NCBI GenBank assembly: GCA_963783085.1
Contig: CAWAMJ010000011.1
Location: 62,001-126,000 of the forward strand
Source: CAVYUC01 sp963783085
Lineage (GTDB): Bacteria; Bacteroidota; Bacteroidia; Bacteroidales; Prolixibacteraceae
DNA length: 64,000 bases
Reading direction: 5' to 3'
The translations under genes and the position numbers were made by a program. The stretch's first letter is position 1; each line of letters starts with the position of its first letter. Shown one piece after another: positions 8,948 to 18,388 of the stretch. The notes beneath the pieces are model-generated. The model did not search any database, was not told the origin of the DNA, and saw only the letters and a list, made by a program, of their open reading frames with translations.

Positions 8948-11914
8948 ATGCGGTTCCAAAAAAACATAACACCTATTTCAGGGATTGTAAAAATTTTCAT
9001 GCTCTTTCTGTTTTTCTTCGGAATTTCCGGTTTTGGCAAGGCTCAACCGGCGCCAACCGAATTTATACGACAGTCGGCAAGAGAGATTCCCATGGTCAAA
9101 AAAGTTGACGTTGTCATTCTTGGCGGAACTACCGCCGCGGTTGCCGCTGCTGTTTCTGCTGCAGAAAACGGCGCCACTGTTTTTCTGGCTGCTCCCCGCC
9201 CCTATCTGGGTGAAGATATGGCCGCAACCCTTCGTTTGAATATTGAAGAAAACAGACGATTGAAAACCCGGCTTGAACAACAAATTTTTGGAGAACAATT
9301 ACAGGTAACTCCGCTTAAATTAAAAGCGACCCTCAACCAGGCTATGATCGATGCCGGTATTGATTTTGTTTTTGGTTCGTATGCTACCGATGTACTTTGG
9401 TCAGGCGACAACAAACCCGCCGGCATAATCATTGCCAACCGGGCAGGCCGGCAGGCAGTTGTTGCAAAAACAATTATCGATGCAACCCATCAGGGCTGGT
9501 TTTGCCGGATGGCCGGCGCAGAAGCGATACAACCGAAAATATCCGGGATTCCGTTTGAAAGAACCTTAATTATGCGCGGTTCGGATGATGAATCCCCTGA
9601 TTACGTAACGCGGCAGATGAACATTCAAATGCCGGATTTGCACTTTCCGTCGTTTGCGCGGGCGGAACAAATTGCGCGGAAAGAAACTTACAGTGAAATA
9701 CTGGCCAGAGGCGCGGAATCGCTGTTTTACATTCCGCCAAATCCAATTATTTGCAAAAAAAATGCATCCGACTGGCAAAATAAAACAGAAGTTGAATTTT
9801 TTCAACCCAAAAATTCCGATAATCTTTTTGTGCTCTCCGGCAGTGCCGGTTTCCCGCGCAGCGTGGCAGACTCGCTTTTAAAACCTGCGGCGCTTTGCGA
9901 AGCCGGGGAAATAGTTGGAAAAGCCGCAGCGATTAAAGCAAAACAGACCAATTTTTCAACCGGATTTTCATTTCCTCACCAACGTTCTGCAAAAGGTGAT
10001 TCCGGAGATATAAGAGAAATCCTGACGGGGTTGCGGCCAATCAATGAAGATTTGCCAATAGTCGAATTTCCTGAAACCGCAGTGCCGGTAATTTCAGGTT
10101 ATGAAGTTGTTGTTGTCGGCGGTGGAACTTCCGGCGCCCCGGCCGCCATTTCAGCCGCACGAATGGGAATGAAAGTTCTGGTGGTTGAATACCAGGAAGG
10201 TTTGGGCGGCGTTGGAACACTTGGATTGATAGGAAAACCCTACCATGGCCGCGATGTGGGTTTTGCTGCCGAAGTGCCTTTCCCGAAAGATTTCATCGAA
10301 CCAAAAATGGAATGGTACCGATCGGAAATTGAGAAAGCCGGGGGCGACATTTGGCTGGGCGTGCTTGGTTGCGGCGCTTATGTCGAAGGAAACCAGGTAA
10401 AAGGAGCGGTTGTGGTTACTCCCGAAGGCCGGGTTGTGGTAACGGCGGACGTTGTAATTGATGCAACGGGAAATGCAGATGTGGCCATTGCAGCGGGAGC
10501 CGAATCTATGTACGGCGAGATCGAAAATGGCGACATTGCCCTGCAGGGAACCGGTTTGCCGTCGCGACCGCTGGCAGGCAATTACAACAACACTGACTAT
10601 CTGCTGGTGGATGAAATGGACATGACCGATGTCTGGCGCACACTGGTCAGCGTTCAGGACACCAAATATTCCGAGGGAATGTTCGACGCGGGAACACTCA
10701 TTCAGAACCGTGAACGCCATCGGATTGTGGGGGATTTTGTGATACATTACCTCGACCAAATCACCGCCCGCACTTTTCCCGATGCCATTGTCCTTTCCGG
10801 AAGCGATTACGACTCGCATGGTTATCCGAGTTCCGGTTATTTTGCATTACTTCCGCACGACAGTATTTCGAGAAATCAGAACCATCCGGCCCCGGGTGGA
10901 ACCTGTTATACGCCATACCGGTGCCTTCTTCCCAAAAACCTGGAAGGTATTTTGGTCACGGGGCTGGCAATCAGCATGGAACGCGACGCTTCGGCAATGG
11001 TCCGCATGCAACTCGACCTTGCAAATCAGGGCTACGCGGCTGGTTTGGCAGCAACCCTTGCAATTACAGAAGACAAAAGTCTCCGGGATATTGATGTCCG
11101 GGAACTTCAGACCTACCTCGTTGAAAAAGGAAATCTGCCGGAAGAAGTTTTAAAACTGACGGATTCTTATCCGCTTTCCGATAAAATTGTGAAACAGGCA
11201 GTAATCGATTACGGAAACGCAACCAATCCGAAAGAAGCCGGAAAACCGCTGGCAATAATACTTACACATAAGAACGCAGCCCTTCCGCTGGTTAAAACGG
11301 AATACAAAAATTCAGAAGGAAAGAAAAAACTGCAATATGCTGAAGTGTTGGGAATGTGCGGTGAAAATGACGGTGTAAAAACTCTCTTAACCGATCTGAA
11401 AAATTTCAATGGTTGGGATGCGAAAATTTATCAGGGAAGTATGGCCGATTTTGCACATCTGCCCACACCCGTTGATGCTGTTATCCTGGCGCTGGGAAAT
11501 TCCGGCGATCGCTCGGCTGTACCGCAGCTTGTGGATTTGGTAGGGGAACTGGACTCGAGTGTCACACTTTCGCATCACCGTTCACTGGCACTTGCTTTGG
11601 AAAAACTGGCCGATCCGAGAGCGACAAAACCACTGGCAGAACTGCTTCAAAAAGAAGGAATGCACGGATTTGTCATGCAAAATCTTAAAGACGCCTCAAC
11701 GCAACTGGACAACGACGGAAAAGGACCGAACCCGGTTAAAAATTCATCGTACGACAAGCGGACGAAAGCGCTGCGTGAAATTGTGCTGGCACGGGCATTG
11801 TACCGGTGCGGCGATTATAACAACATTGGGAAAAATATCCTGGAAAATTACACCAAAGATCTGCGTGGCCTTTTTGCCTTGCATGCACAGTCGGTTTTAC
11901 AACAAGGAAAATAA
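8948..11914 (+). CDS. Exported FAD-dependent oxidoreductase, two Rossmann domains plus helical repeats
   Basis: Probable flavoprotein of the FAD_oxidored type; substrate unknown. ATG 8948 is chosen because it gives a clean signal peptide ('IFMLFLFFFGISGFGKAQP') and lies after the SusD terminator; the frame extends upstream to 8789 without plausible coding content. The first nucleotide-binding motif, near residue 58 ('VILGGTTAAVAAA'), is degenerate. The second, near residue 385 ('VVVVGGGTSGAPAA'), is canonical, followed by 'GLGGVGTLGLIG'. From about residue 795 the protein looks like HEAT-type helical repeats ('ALGNSGDRSAVPQLVDLVGE'). At 988 residues it is far longer than simple members and shares its layout with the gene at 18389. 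Confidence 0.8.
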   Translation: MRFQKNITPISGIVKIFMLFLFFFGISGFGKAQPAPTEFIRQSAREIPMVKKVDVVILGGTTAAVAAAVSAAENGATVFLAAPRPYLGEDMAATLRLNIEENRRLKTRLEQQIFGEQLQVTPLKLKATLNQAMIDAGIDFVFGSYATDVLWSGDNKPAGIIIANRAGRQAVVAKTIIDATHQGWFCRMAGAEAIQPKISGIPFERTLIMRGSDDESPDYVTRQMNIQMPDLHFPSFARAEQIARKETYSEILARGAESLFYIPPNPIICKKNASDWQNKTEVEFFQPKNSDNLFVLSGSAGFPRSVADSLLKPAALCEAGEIVGKAAAIKAKQTNFSTGFSFPHQRSAKGDSGDIREILTGLRPINEDLPIVEFPETAVPVISGYEVVVVGGGTSGAPAAISAARMGMKVLVVEYQEGLGGVGTLGLIGKPYHGRDVGFAAEVPFPKDFIEPKMEWYRSEIEKAGGDIWLGVLGCGAYVEGNQVKGAVVVTPEGRVVVTADVVIDATGNADVAIAAGAESMYGEIENGDIALQGTGLPSRPLAGNYNNTDYLLVDEMDMTDVWRTLVSVQDTKYSEGMFDAGTLIQNRERHRIVGDFVIHYLDQITARTFPDAIVLSGSDYDSHGYPSSGYFALLPHDSISRNQNHPAPGGTCYTPYRCLLPKNLEGILVTGLAISMERDASAMVRMQLDLANQGYAAGLAATLAITEDKSLRDIDVRELQTYLVEKGNLPEEVLKLTDSYPLSDKIVKQAVIDYGNATNPKEAGKPLAIILTHKNAALPLVKTEYKNSEGKKKLQYAEVLGMCGENDGVKTLLTDLKNFNGWDAKIYQGSMADFAHLPTPVDAVILALGNSGDRSAVPQLVDLVGELDSSVTLSHHRSLALALEKLADPRATKPLAELLQKEGMHGFVMQNLKDASTQLDNDGKGPNPVKNSSYDKRTKALREIVLARALYRCGDYNNIGKNILENYTKDLRGLFALHAQSVLQQGK

Positions 11915-11964
11915 CATCCGAATTTGATACCATTAAAAAATACTTTTCTTATTCACTTAAAAAC

Positions 11965-13674
11965 ATGAAAATGAAGACAACATTGCTAACAATAATTTTA
12001 ACGATATTTTTTTGGCCATCAAATAGTCGGGCTCAAAATCCAGAACAATACGATATTGTGATTTACGGCGGAACTTCTGCCGGAGTAGCCGCAGCTATTC
12101 AGGGTTCGAGAATGGGAAAAACTGTATTGCTGATTGAACCCACTTCACGAATTGGAGGATTAACTACCGGTGGTTTGGGCCAGACCGACATCGGCAACAA
12201 ACAGGCCATTGGCGGCATTTCCCGCGAATTCTACCAAAACATCAAAAAATATTACGACGACCCGTCCAACTGGAAATGGCAAACGCGCCAGGAGTACCGC
12301 GATGGCGGCCAAACCCGCACAAAAGAGGGTGAAGATGCCATGTGGACGTTTGAACCGTCAGCCGCATTAAAAGTGTATCAGAATATGATTGATGCGGAAA
12401 ATATCGATCTGGTATACAATGAGCGCCTCAATCGCGCCAATGGAGTGGTAAAAAACGGCACCCAAATCAACGAGATCAGGATGGAAAGCGGAAAATCATA
12501 CAAGGGAAAACAATTTATCGATGCCACTTACGAAGGCGATTTAATGGCAACAGCAGGAGTTGGTTACACCGTCGGCCGTGAGTCTAACAAGGAATACGGT
12601 GAAACGTTAAACGGCGTCCAGGCAAATGATTACAGCATCACGCTTCGCGGAACAGTTTCACGAAACAGTGTTCACCATAATTTTATTGATGGCGTTGATC
12701 CATACGTAGTAAAAGGCGATCCGTCGAGCGGCCTGCTGCCATTCATCATTGATGGTGGTCCGGGAATCGACGGGCGCGGCGACGATAAAATTCAGGCTTA
12801 CTGTTTTCGCATGACGCTGACCGACATTCCCGAAAACCGCATTCCGTTTGAAAAACCGGAAAATTACAACGAACAGGATTATGAATTGCTGTTCCGAAAT
12901 TACGAAGCTGCCAATGGTCCGGTTGAAGAAATGTATTCGTATGGCGACCCGCTGGTTCCGTGGATCAACTCGAAAATGCCCAACCGCAAAACCGACACCA
13001 ACAATCAAAAAGGATTTTCAACCGACTTTATCGGGCAAAACTGGGAATACCCGGAAGCATCGTATGAAGAGCGGGAGAAAATCGCCGAACGTCACCGCGA
13101 CTATCAAAAAGGATTGATGTGGACGCTGGCTTATCACCCGCGCATTCCGAAAAAAGTGCGGGATGTGGTTTCGAAATGGGGAACCTGCAAAGACGAGTAC
13201 GAGCGCGAAGATGGCTGGCAACAGCAATTATACGTCAGGGAAGCCCGCCGTATGATCAGCGATTATGTGATGACACAAAAAAACTGCGAAGGATTTGAAG
13301 TGGTTGAAGATCCGGTGGGACTGGCTGCTTACGGAATGGACTCGCACCAGGTTCAGCGTTATGTGGATGCAAACGGGTTTGTTCAAAACGAAGGAAACGT
13401 GGAAGCTTCTGTTCCGGGCCCGTATCCAATCAGTTACCGTTCAATTGTTCCCAAAAAAAGTGAGTGTTCCAATTTGCTGGTTCCGGTTTGTGTCAGCGCA
13501 ACGCACATTGCGTTTGGTTCCATACGAATGGAACCTGTTTTTATGGTTTTGGGGCAATCCGCGGCAACAGCAGCAGCCCTGGCAATCGATGATAATACAA
13601 ATGTGCAGGATTTGAATTACAACAAATTAAAAAAGCAGTTATTGGAGGGCAGGCAAATTCTGGCAAATGAATAA
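11965..13674 (+). CDS. Exported FAD-dependent oxidoreductase, short form (first copy)
   Basis: A 569-residue protein of the FAD_oxidored family, often annotated only as FAD-dependent oxidoreductase. A signal peptide ends near 'SNSRAQN'. The FAD-binding motif is 'YDIVIYGGTSAGVAAA' around residues 28-43, followed by 'RIGGLTTGGLG'. Landmarks shared with the next gene are 'ATYEGDLMA', 'VGRES', 'KIQAYCFR', 'NRKTDTNN', 'YVREARRM' and 'GSIRMEPVFM', so the two are paralogues. It starts 50 nt after the preceding oxidoreductase. The reaction and electron acceptor are not evident. Confidence 0.82.
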   Translation: MKMKTTLLTIILTIFFWPSNSRAQNPEQYDIVIYGGTSAGVAAAIQGSRMGKTVLLIEPTSRIGGLTTGGLGQTDIGNKQAIGGISREFYQNIKKYYDDPSNWKWQTRQEYRDGGQTRTKEGEDAMWTFEPSAALKVYQNMIDAENIDLVYNERLNRANGVVKNGTQINEIRMESGKSYKGKQFIDATYEGDLMATAGVGYTVGRESNKEYGETLNGVQANDYSITLRGTVSRNSVHHNFIDGVDPYVVKGDPSSGLLPFIIDGGPGIDGRGDDKIQAYCFRMTLTDIPENRIPFEKPENYNEQDYELLFRNYEAANGPVEEMYSYGDPLVPWINSKMPNRKTDTNNQKGFSTDFIGQNWEYPEASYEEREKIAERHRDYQKGLMWTLAYHPRIPKKVRDVVSKWGTCKDEYEREDGWQQQLYVREARRMISDYVMTQKNCEGFEVVEDPVGLAAYGMDSHQVQRYVDANGFVQNEGNVEASVPGPYPISYRSIVPKKSECSNLLVPVCVSATHIAFGSIRMEPVFMVLGQSAATAAALAIDDNTNVQDLNYNKLKKQLLEGRQILANE

Positions 13675-13858
13675 TTTTGCTATCACGATTTCGAAAAATG
13701 TGGCTATTTTTAACCTGATCATGCAGCTGCCGGAAACGGTCAGATTTTACTCCTGCTCCCTTTAGGGAAGGGGTAATCAGGAGAAAAATCGACTTTCAAT
13801 TCAAATCTTTTAAAATTAGAATTAATCATTTTTTACCACTTTGAAAAAACAAAAACCG

Positions 13859-15517
13859 ATGAATAAAGTAAAAACGATTATCATCCTGAGCATCCTGATT
13901 TTTGGATGTAGCTCTCCCCAAAAAACTAATCAAAATAATTATGAAGCCGATGTAATTGTTTACGGCGGTACCTCTGCGGGTATTATCGCCGCAGTGGAAG
14001 TTGCGCAGTCCGGCAAGTCGGTTATCGTAGTTTCACCCGATAAACATTTGGGTGGATTAACATCCGGTGGATTAGGTTTTACCGACACCGGAAACAAATC
14101 AGTAATTGGTGGTTTGTCGCGCGATTTTTACCACCGCGTTTGGCAGCATTACAACGATTCGTCGGCATGGAACTGGCAAAAGCGCTCCGAATTCGGGAAC
14201 CGCGGACAGGGAACTGTGGCAATGGATGGTGAAAACCGGACAATGTGGATTTTTGAACCCCATGTAGCCGAGCAGGTTTATGAAGATTATGTGGATGAAA
14301 ACAACCTTGAAGTATACCGCGACGAGTGGCTCGACCGCGAAAATGGCGTGGAAAAAGCAGGCGGAAAAATTACCTCGATAACCACACTTTCAGGAAAAAC
14401 TTTTAAAGGCAAAGTTTTTATCGATGCCACGTACGAAGGAGATTTAATGGCTGCGGCAGGAGTTAGTTACCACGTTGGCCGCGAAAGCACCGACACGTAC
14501 AATGAACAATGGAACGGCGTGCAAACCGGTGTTTTTCACCATGGCCATTATTTTACATCAAAGATTTCGCCCTACAAAATTCCGGGAGATCCATCGAGCG
14601 GGGTGCTGCCGCGAATTTCAACCGAACCACCGGGAGAATACGGCTCCGGCGATAATAAAATTCAGGCTTACTGTTTCCGTACCTGCATGACTAACCTCGA
14701 TGCAAACCGCCTGCCGTTTCCAAAACCTGAAAATTACGACTCAACTCAATACGAATTATTGATCCGGGTTTTCGATAACGGATGGGAAGGCTGGTTCAAT
14801 AAATTCGATGCAATACCAAACCGAAAAACCGACACCAATAACCACGGCCCGTTCAGCAGCGACAACATTGGAATGAACTACGATTATCCTGACGCGAGCT
14901 ACGAACGACGTCAGGAAATCATAAAAGAACATGAAAACTACCAGAAAGGCCTGCTCTGGTTTGTAGCTAACGACCCGCGGGTTCCGGAAGACATTCGAAC
15001 CAGGATGGCTACCTGGGGCCTGGCCAAAGATGAATTTACCGACAACGGCAACTGGCCGCATCAGATTTATGTACGCGAAGCCCGCAGAATGATGGGTGAA
15101 TACGTAACAACGGAAAACGACGTGTTGCTGAAACGTGAGGTCCCGCGGCCGGTCGGAATGGGTTCATATGCCATGGATTCCCACAACGTGCAGCGGTATA
15201 TCACGCCCGAAGGATACGTGCAGAACGAAGGCGATATCGGGGTAAGCCCGCCCGCCCCCTACTCCATTTCTTACGGTTCAATAATTCCCCAAAAAGAAGA
15301 ATGCACCAATTTACTGGTACCGGTTTGCGTATCGGCCAGCCACATTGCATACGGATCCATACGCATGGAACCGGTGTTTATGATTTTGGGGCAATCGGCC
15401 GCAGTGGCAGCGGATTTAGCCATCGACAAAAACATACCGGTACAGGATTTGGATTACGAAGAACTGAAAGAACACCTTCTGAAGAAAGGACAGGTTTTAA
15501 CCGTAAATCGAGAATAA
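13859..15517 (+). CDS. FAD-dependent oxidoreductase lipoprotein, short form (second copy)
   Basis: Paralogue of the gene ending at 13674, with the same internal landmarks. ATG 13859 is preferred over the in-frame TTG at 13841 because it begins a lipoprotein signal ('IIILSILIFGCSS'), predicting a membrane-anchored periplasmic or surface protein, unlike the soluble-type signal of its neighbour. The FAD motif is 'ADVIVYGGTSAGIIAA'. The predicted length is 552 residues. A gap of 184 nt separates it from the previous gene. The transporter gene starts 50 nt downstream, consistent with co-transcription. The function is unknown beyond a probable flavin-dependent redox role. Confidence 0.82.
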   Translation: MNKVKTIIILSILIFGCSSPQKTNQNNYEADVIVYGGTSAGIIAAVEVAQSGKSVIVVSPDKHLGGLTSGGLGFTDTGNKSVIGGLSRDFYHRVWQHYNDSSAWNWQKRSEFGNRGQGTVAMDGENRTMWIFEPHVAEQVYEDYVDENNLEVYRDEWLDRENGVEKAGGKITSITTLSGKTFKGKVFIDATYEGDLMAAAGVSYHVGRESTDTYNEQWNGVQTGVFHHGHYFTSKISPYKIPGDPSSGVLPRISTEPPGEYGSGDNKIQAYCFRTCMTNLDANRLPFPKPENYDSTQYELLIRVFDNGWEGWFNKFDAIPNRKTDTNNHGPFSSDNIGMNYDYPDASYERRQEIIKEHENYQKGLLWFVANDPRVPEDIRTRMATWGLAKDEFTDNGNWPHQIYVREARRMMGEYVTTENDVLLKREVPRPVGMGSYAMDSHNVQRYITPEGYVQNEGDIGVSPPAPYSISYGSIIPQKEECTNLLVPVCVSASHIAYGSIRMEPVFMILGQSAAVAADLAIDKNIPVQDLDYEELKEHLLKKGQVLTVNRE

Positions 15518-15567
15518 TTTTATTAATTTGGAGGTTGGCTTTTTGAAAAGATAAAAAAAAGACAGGT

Positions 15568-17010
15568 ATGGTAACTTTCATTTTGTCCATTGCGGTTTTG
15601 ATAGCGGGATACATGATTTATTCCAGAGTGATAGAACGGATTGCCGGAATCGATCCGAACCGTCAAACACCCGCATACACCATGAAAGACGGTGTGGATT
15701 ATATTCCAATGCCGTGGTGGAGAATATTTCTGATTCAGTTTCTGAACATTGCCGGATTAGGGCCTATTTTCGGTGCTGTTGCCGGCGCTATGTGGGGGCC
15801 GGTTGCTTTTCTGTGGATTGTACTGGGTTCCGTTTTTGCCGGTGCCGTGCACGATTATTTCTCTGGAATGCTTTCTATCAAACACAAAGGACTCAGTATC
15901 ACTGAAATCGTCGGAATTTACCTGGGAACCGGCACCAAACAATTCATGCGGGGTTTCACCGTGTTTTTAATGGTGATTGTCGGCGCTGTATTTATCATGG
16001 GCCCGGCAAAAATATTATCAGGCCTCACCCCCGGTTTTTCCACCATGACTTTCTGGGTGTGGATAATTTTTTTCTATTACCTGTTGGCAACGATGTTGCC
16101 AATCGATAAAATTATCGGCCGCATTTACCCGGTTTTCGGGTTTGCACTGGTATTTATGGCAGTAGGATTGATGACGGCACTAATTGTAAAAGGTTACCAC
16201 ATGCCGGAACTGAACTTTTCAAGCATTCACAATTACCATGTGAATTCCGACAAGTTCCCCATTTTTCCCATGGTATTTATTACCATCGCATGTGGCGCCA
16301 TTTCGGGTTTCCACGCCACACAATCGCCGATGATGGCCAGGTGTTTAACAAACGAAAAATACGGACGGCGGGTATTTTACGGCGCCATGATTACCGAAGG
16401 GGTTGTTGCGCTGATTTGGGCAGCCATCAGCATGAGTTTCTTTGGCGGCATCAGGGAACTGAACGAAGTGATGACCGCCAACAATGGAAACGCAGCATTT
16501 GTGGTGAACGAAATTTCTAATTCGTTACTGGGTAAATTTGGCGGATTTCTTGCGCTGCTTGGTGTTGTTGCAGCGCCAATCACCTCGGGTGACACGGCAT
16601 TCCGAAGCGCCCGTTTGATTGTAGCCGATTTCCTGAATTATAAACAAGAACCCATTAAAAACCGCTTATTCGTTAGTATCCCGCTGTTTGTTGTTGGCTT
16701 TTTACTGACACAAGTTAATTTTGCCATCATCTGGCGTTATTTTGCCTGGTCGAACCAAACGTTGGCAATGGTTGTACTTTGGGCGGTAACGGTCTACCTG
16801 GCACAGGAACGAAAATTTTACTGGGTTACGTTAATTCCGGCTGTATTTATGACAGCGGTGACTACAACTTACCTCCTTCTTGCCCCTGAAGGATTTTCAT
16901 TGCCAAAAGACATTTCCTACCTGGTTGGCGCAATTTTATCGGTAATGGCATTATTCGGATTTTTCATCTACCGCAGAGGTTATTTGAGCCGGGAACTGGC
17001 GCGGGCATGA
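15568..17010 (+). CDS. CstA-family inner-membrane transporter (carbon starvation protein A)
   Basis: Multi-pass membrane protein of 480 residues, matching the short CstA form of Bacteroidota; the E. coli protein is about 700. The N-terminal signature is strong: 'NRQTPAYTMKDGVDYIPMP' followed by 'FGAVAGAMWGPVAFLWIVLG' and 'VHDYFSGMLSIKHKG'. 'GFHATQSPMMARCL' and 'APITSGDTAFRSARLI' are also conserved. Studied CstA-family proteins import pyruvate or peptides. Lying among exported oxidoreductases and glycosidases, it may bring in a small product they generate; that is inference. ATG 15568 is the natural start. Confidence 0.92.
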   Translation: MVTFILSIAVLIAGYMIYSRVIERIAGIDPNRQTPAYTMKDGVDYIPMPWWRIFLIQFLNIAGLGPIFGAVAGAMWGPVAFLWIVLGSVFAGAVHDYFSGMLSIKHKGLSITEIVGIYLGTGTKQFMRGFTVFLMVIVGAVFIMGPAKILSGLTPGFSTMTFWVWIIFFYYLLATMLPIDKIIGRIYPVFGFALVFMAVGLMTALIVKGYHMPELNFSSIHNYHVNSDKFPIFPMVFITIACGAISGFHATQSPMMARCLTNEKYGRRVFYGAMITEGVVALIWAAISMSFFGGIRELNEVMTANNGNAAFVVNEISNSLLGKFGGFLALLGVVAAPITSGDTAFRSARLIVADFLNYKQEPIKNRLFVSIPLFVVGFLLTQVNFAIIWRYFAWSNQTLAMVVLWAVTVYLAQERKFYWVTLIPAVFMTAVTTTYLLLAPEGFSLPKDISYLVGAILSVMALFGFFIYRRGYLSRELARA

Positions 17011-17037
17011 TTATACTGAAGTAGTAAATTAACGACC

Positions 17038-18042
17038 ATGAAATTAATTAACCTGACCTTTGTAATCTTCTTGGCAGGAACTTTACAGCTGTTTTCTCAA
17101 AACCAAAAGAATGTTTTAACCGTGAACGGCGCCCGGTTTGAGATGAACGATCAACCGTTTGAATACACCGGAATCAGTTTTTTCAATGCAATTTACAATG
17201 ATGATTTCAACGCCGGTAACGATAACCGAAAAATGTGGATGCAGAAATTTCTGGATTCAGGAATAAATGTTTTGCGCATTTGGTGTCAGTGGGACAACGG
17301 TCGCGGTTTTATTGACGGCGGCACCGGAAAAACCATTTATAACGAAGATGGTTCGGTTAAACCGGAAAAACTCAATCAAATTAAAGAAATTGTGGGCGAT
17401 GCCGACGAAAAAGGGATGGTTGTTTTGCTGGTTTTGTTTTCGCGGGAAAGCTGGAACGAAAACATACGACTGACAGATGAAGCTTCGGAAAAAGCAGTAA
17501 AAACACTTGCTGAGGAATTGAAATCCTACCGAAACCTGGTATTTCAGATTTGGAACGAATTTGACTACCGCACGGTTGACTATCTGAAAATTATTAAATC
17601 GGTTGATCCGCAACGACTGGTTACCAACTCACCCGGATATGGAGGGTTTTTGGGAAGTGAGAAAGAAAACCAGGCACTTGATTTCCTCTCGCCGCACACC
17701 ACCCGGACCACGAACCGGCATTGGGAAATAGCGCCAAAAGAAATTGCTTACCTCGTGGAAAAGTACGGGAAACCAGTGGTTGACGACGAACCAGCCCGGA
17801 AAGGAACGCCAAAATTCGGAGGGCCAAAATCGGCAACGCTTCCAACCGATCATATTTTGCACATTTACAACGTCTGGAAAGCGGGTGGATATACAATTTA
17901 CCACCACGATATGTTTCAAACCGGGTACGGCAGTAATGCAGTTCCGCCAGGTGGAATCCCGGCACCCGGTTTCAGCGAATACCACGATGAAGTGTTTCAA
18001 TTCCTGAAAAATAAGGAACGGTACTTAAAAGACATCAGATAG
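17038..18042 (+). CDS. Secreted GH5-like glycoside hydrolase
   Basis: A 334-residue secreted TIM-barrel glycosidase of the cellulase superfamily. A signal peptide of about 20 residues ends in 'LQLFSQ'. The probable acid/base is Glu174 in 'FQIWNEFDYR'; a candidate nucleophile is Glu251 in 'GKPVVDDEPARKG'. 'LDSGINVLRIWCQWDNGRG' is a typical early barrel segment. It starts 27 nt after the transporter gene and closes that run. The clan-level assignment is good, but the exact family and substrate cannot be fixed without a search. Confidence 0.75.
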   Translation: MKLINLTFVIFLAGTLQLFSQNQKNVLTVNGARFEMNDQPFEYTGISFFNAIYNDDFNAGNDNRKMWMQKFLDSGINVLRIWCQWDNGRGFIDGGTGKTIYNEDGSVKPEKLNQIKEIVGDADEKGMVVLLVLFSRESWNENIRLTDEASEKAVKTLAEELKSYRNLVFQIWNEFDYRTVDYLKIIKSVDPQRLVTNSPGYGGFLGSEKENQALDFLSPHTTRTTNRHWEIAPKEIAYLVEKYGKPVVDDEPARKGTPKFGGPKSATLPTDHILHIYNVWKAGGYTIYHHDMFQTGYGSNAVPPGGIPAPGFSEYHDEVFQFLKNKERYLKDIR

Positions 18043-18097
18043 GGAGAGTTAAGTTTCCCTAACAAGGCCGTTATACAATTGAAATTTTTTAACCCAG

Positions 18098-18345
18098 TGA
18101 CGTTGCCAACGGGCTGAATTATAATGGGCTTTCAGCCCAATATCCGAAGGAGATCAGACAAGAATTAATCATCAAAAACGTCCTGAAAAGACAGGTTAAT
18201 TCAGCGCAACGGCAGCGAAGACAAGATGGAATTACAATGATTTGAAAATTCTGAAGAACGTCCTGAAAGGACGGTTTATTTCAGCCCAAAGGCAGCGCCT
18301 TGGGGATACGAAAATTATTCCATATATTTTCGCCCTGAAAGGGGA
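18098..18345. repeat. Intergenic cluster of small palindromic repeats
   Basis: The 346-nt gap between the GH5-like gene and the next oxidoreductase holds no gene. It contains a short palindrome 'GGGCTTTCAGCCC' near 18126 and two related units about 80 nt apart, starting near 18179 and 18259. Each unit has 'CGTCCTGAAA', then 'TTCAGC' and 'GGCAGCG'. A third partial hairpin, 'CCCTGAAAGGGG', lies near 18333. These resemble small dispersed palindromic elements in intergenic DNA of Bacteroidota. No transposase accompanies them. Confidence 0.6.
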
Positions 18346-18388
18346 ATTTAAAATTCTAAAATCAATTTGAACCAATAAATCAAATCAC

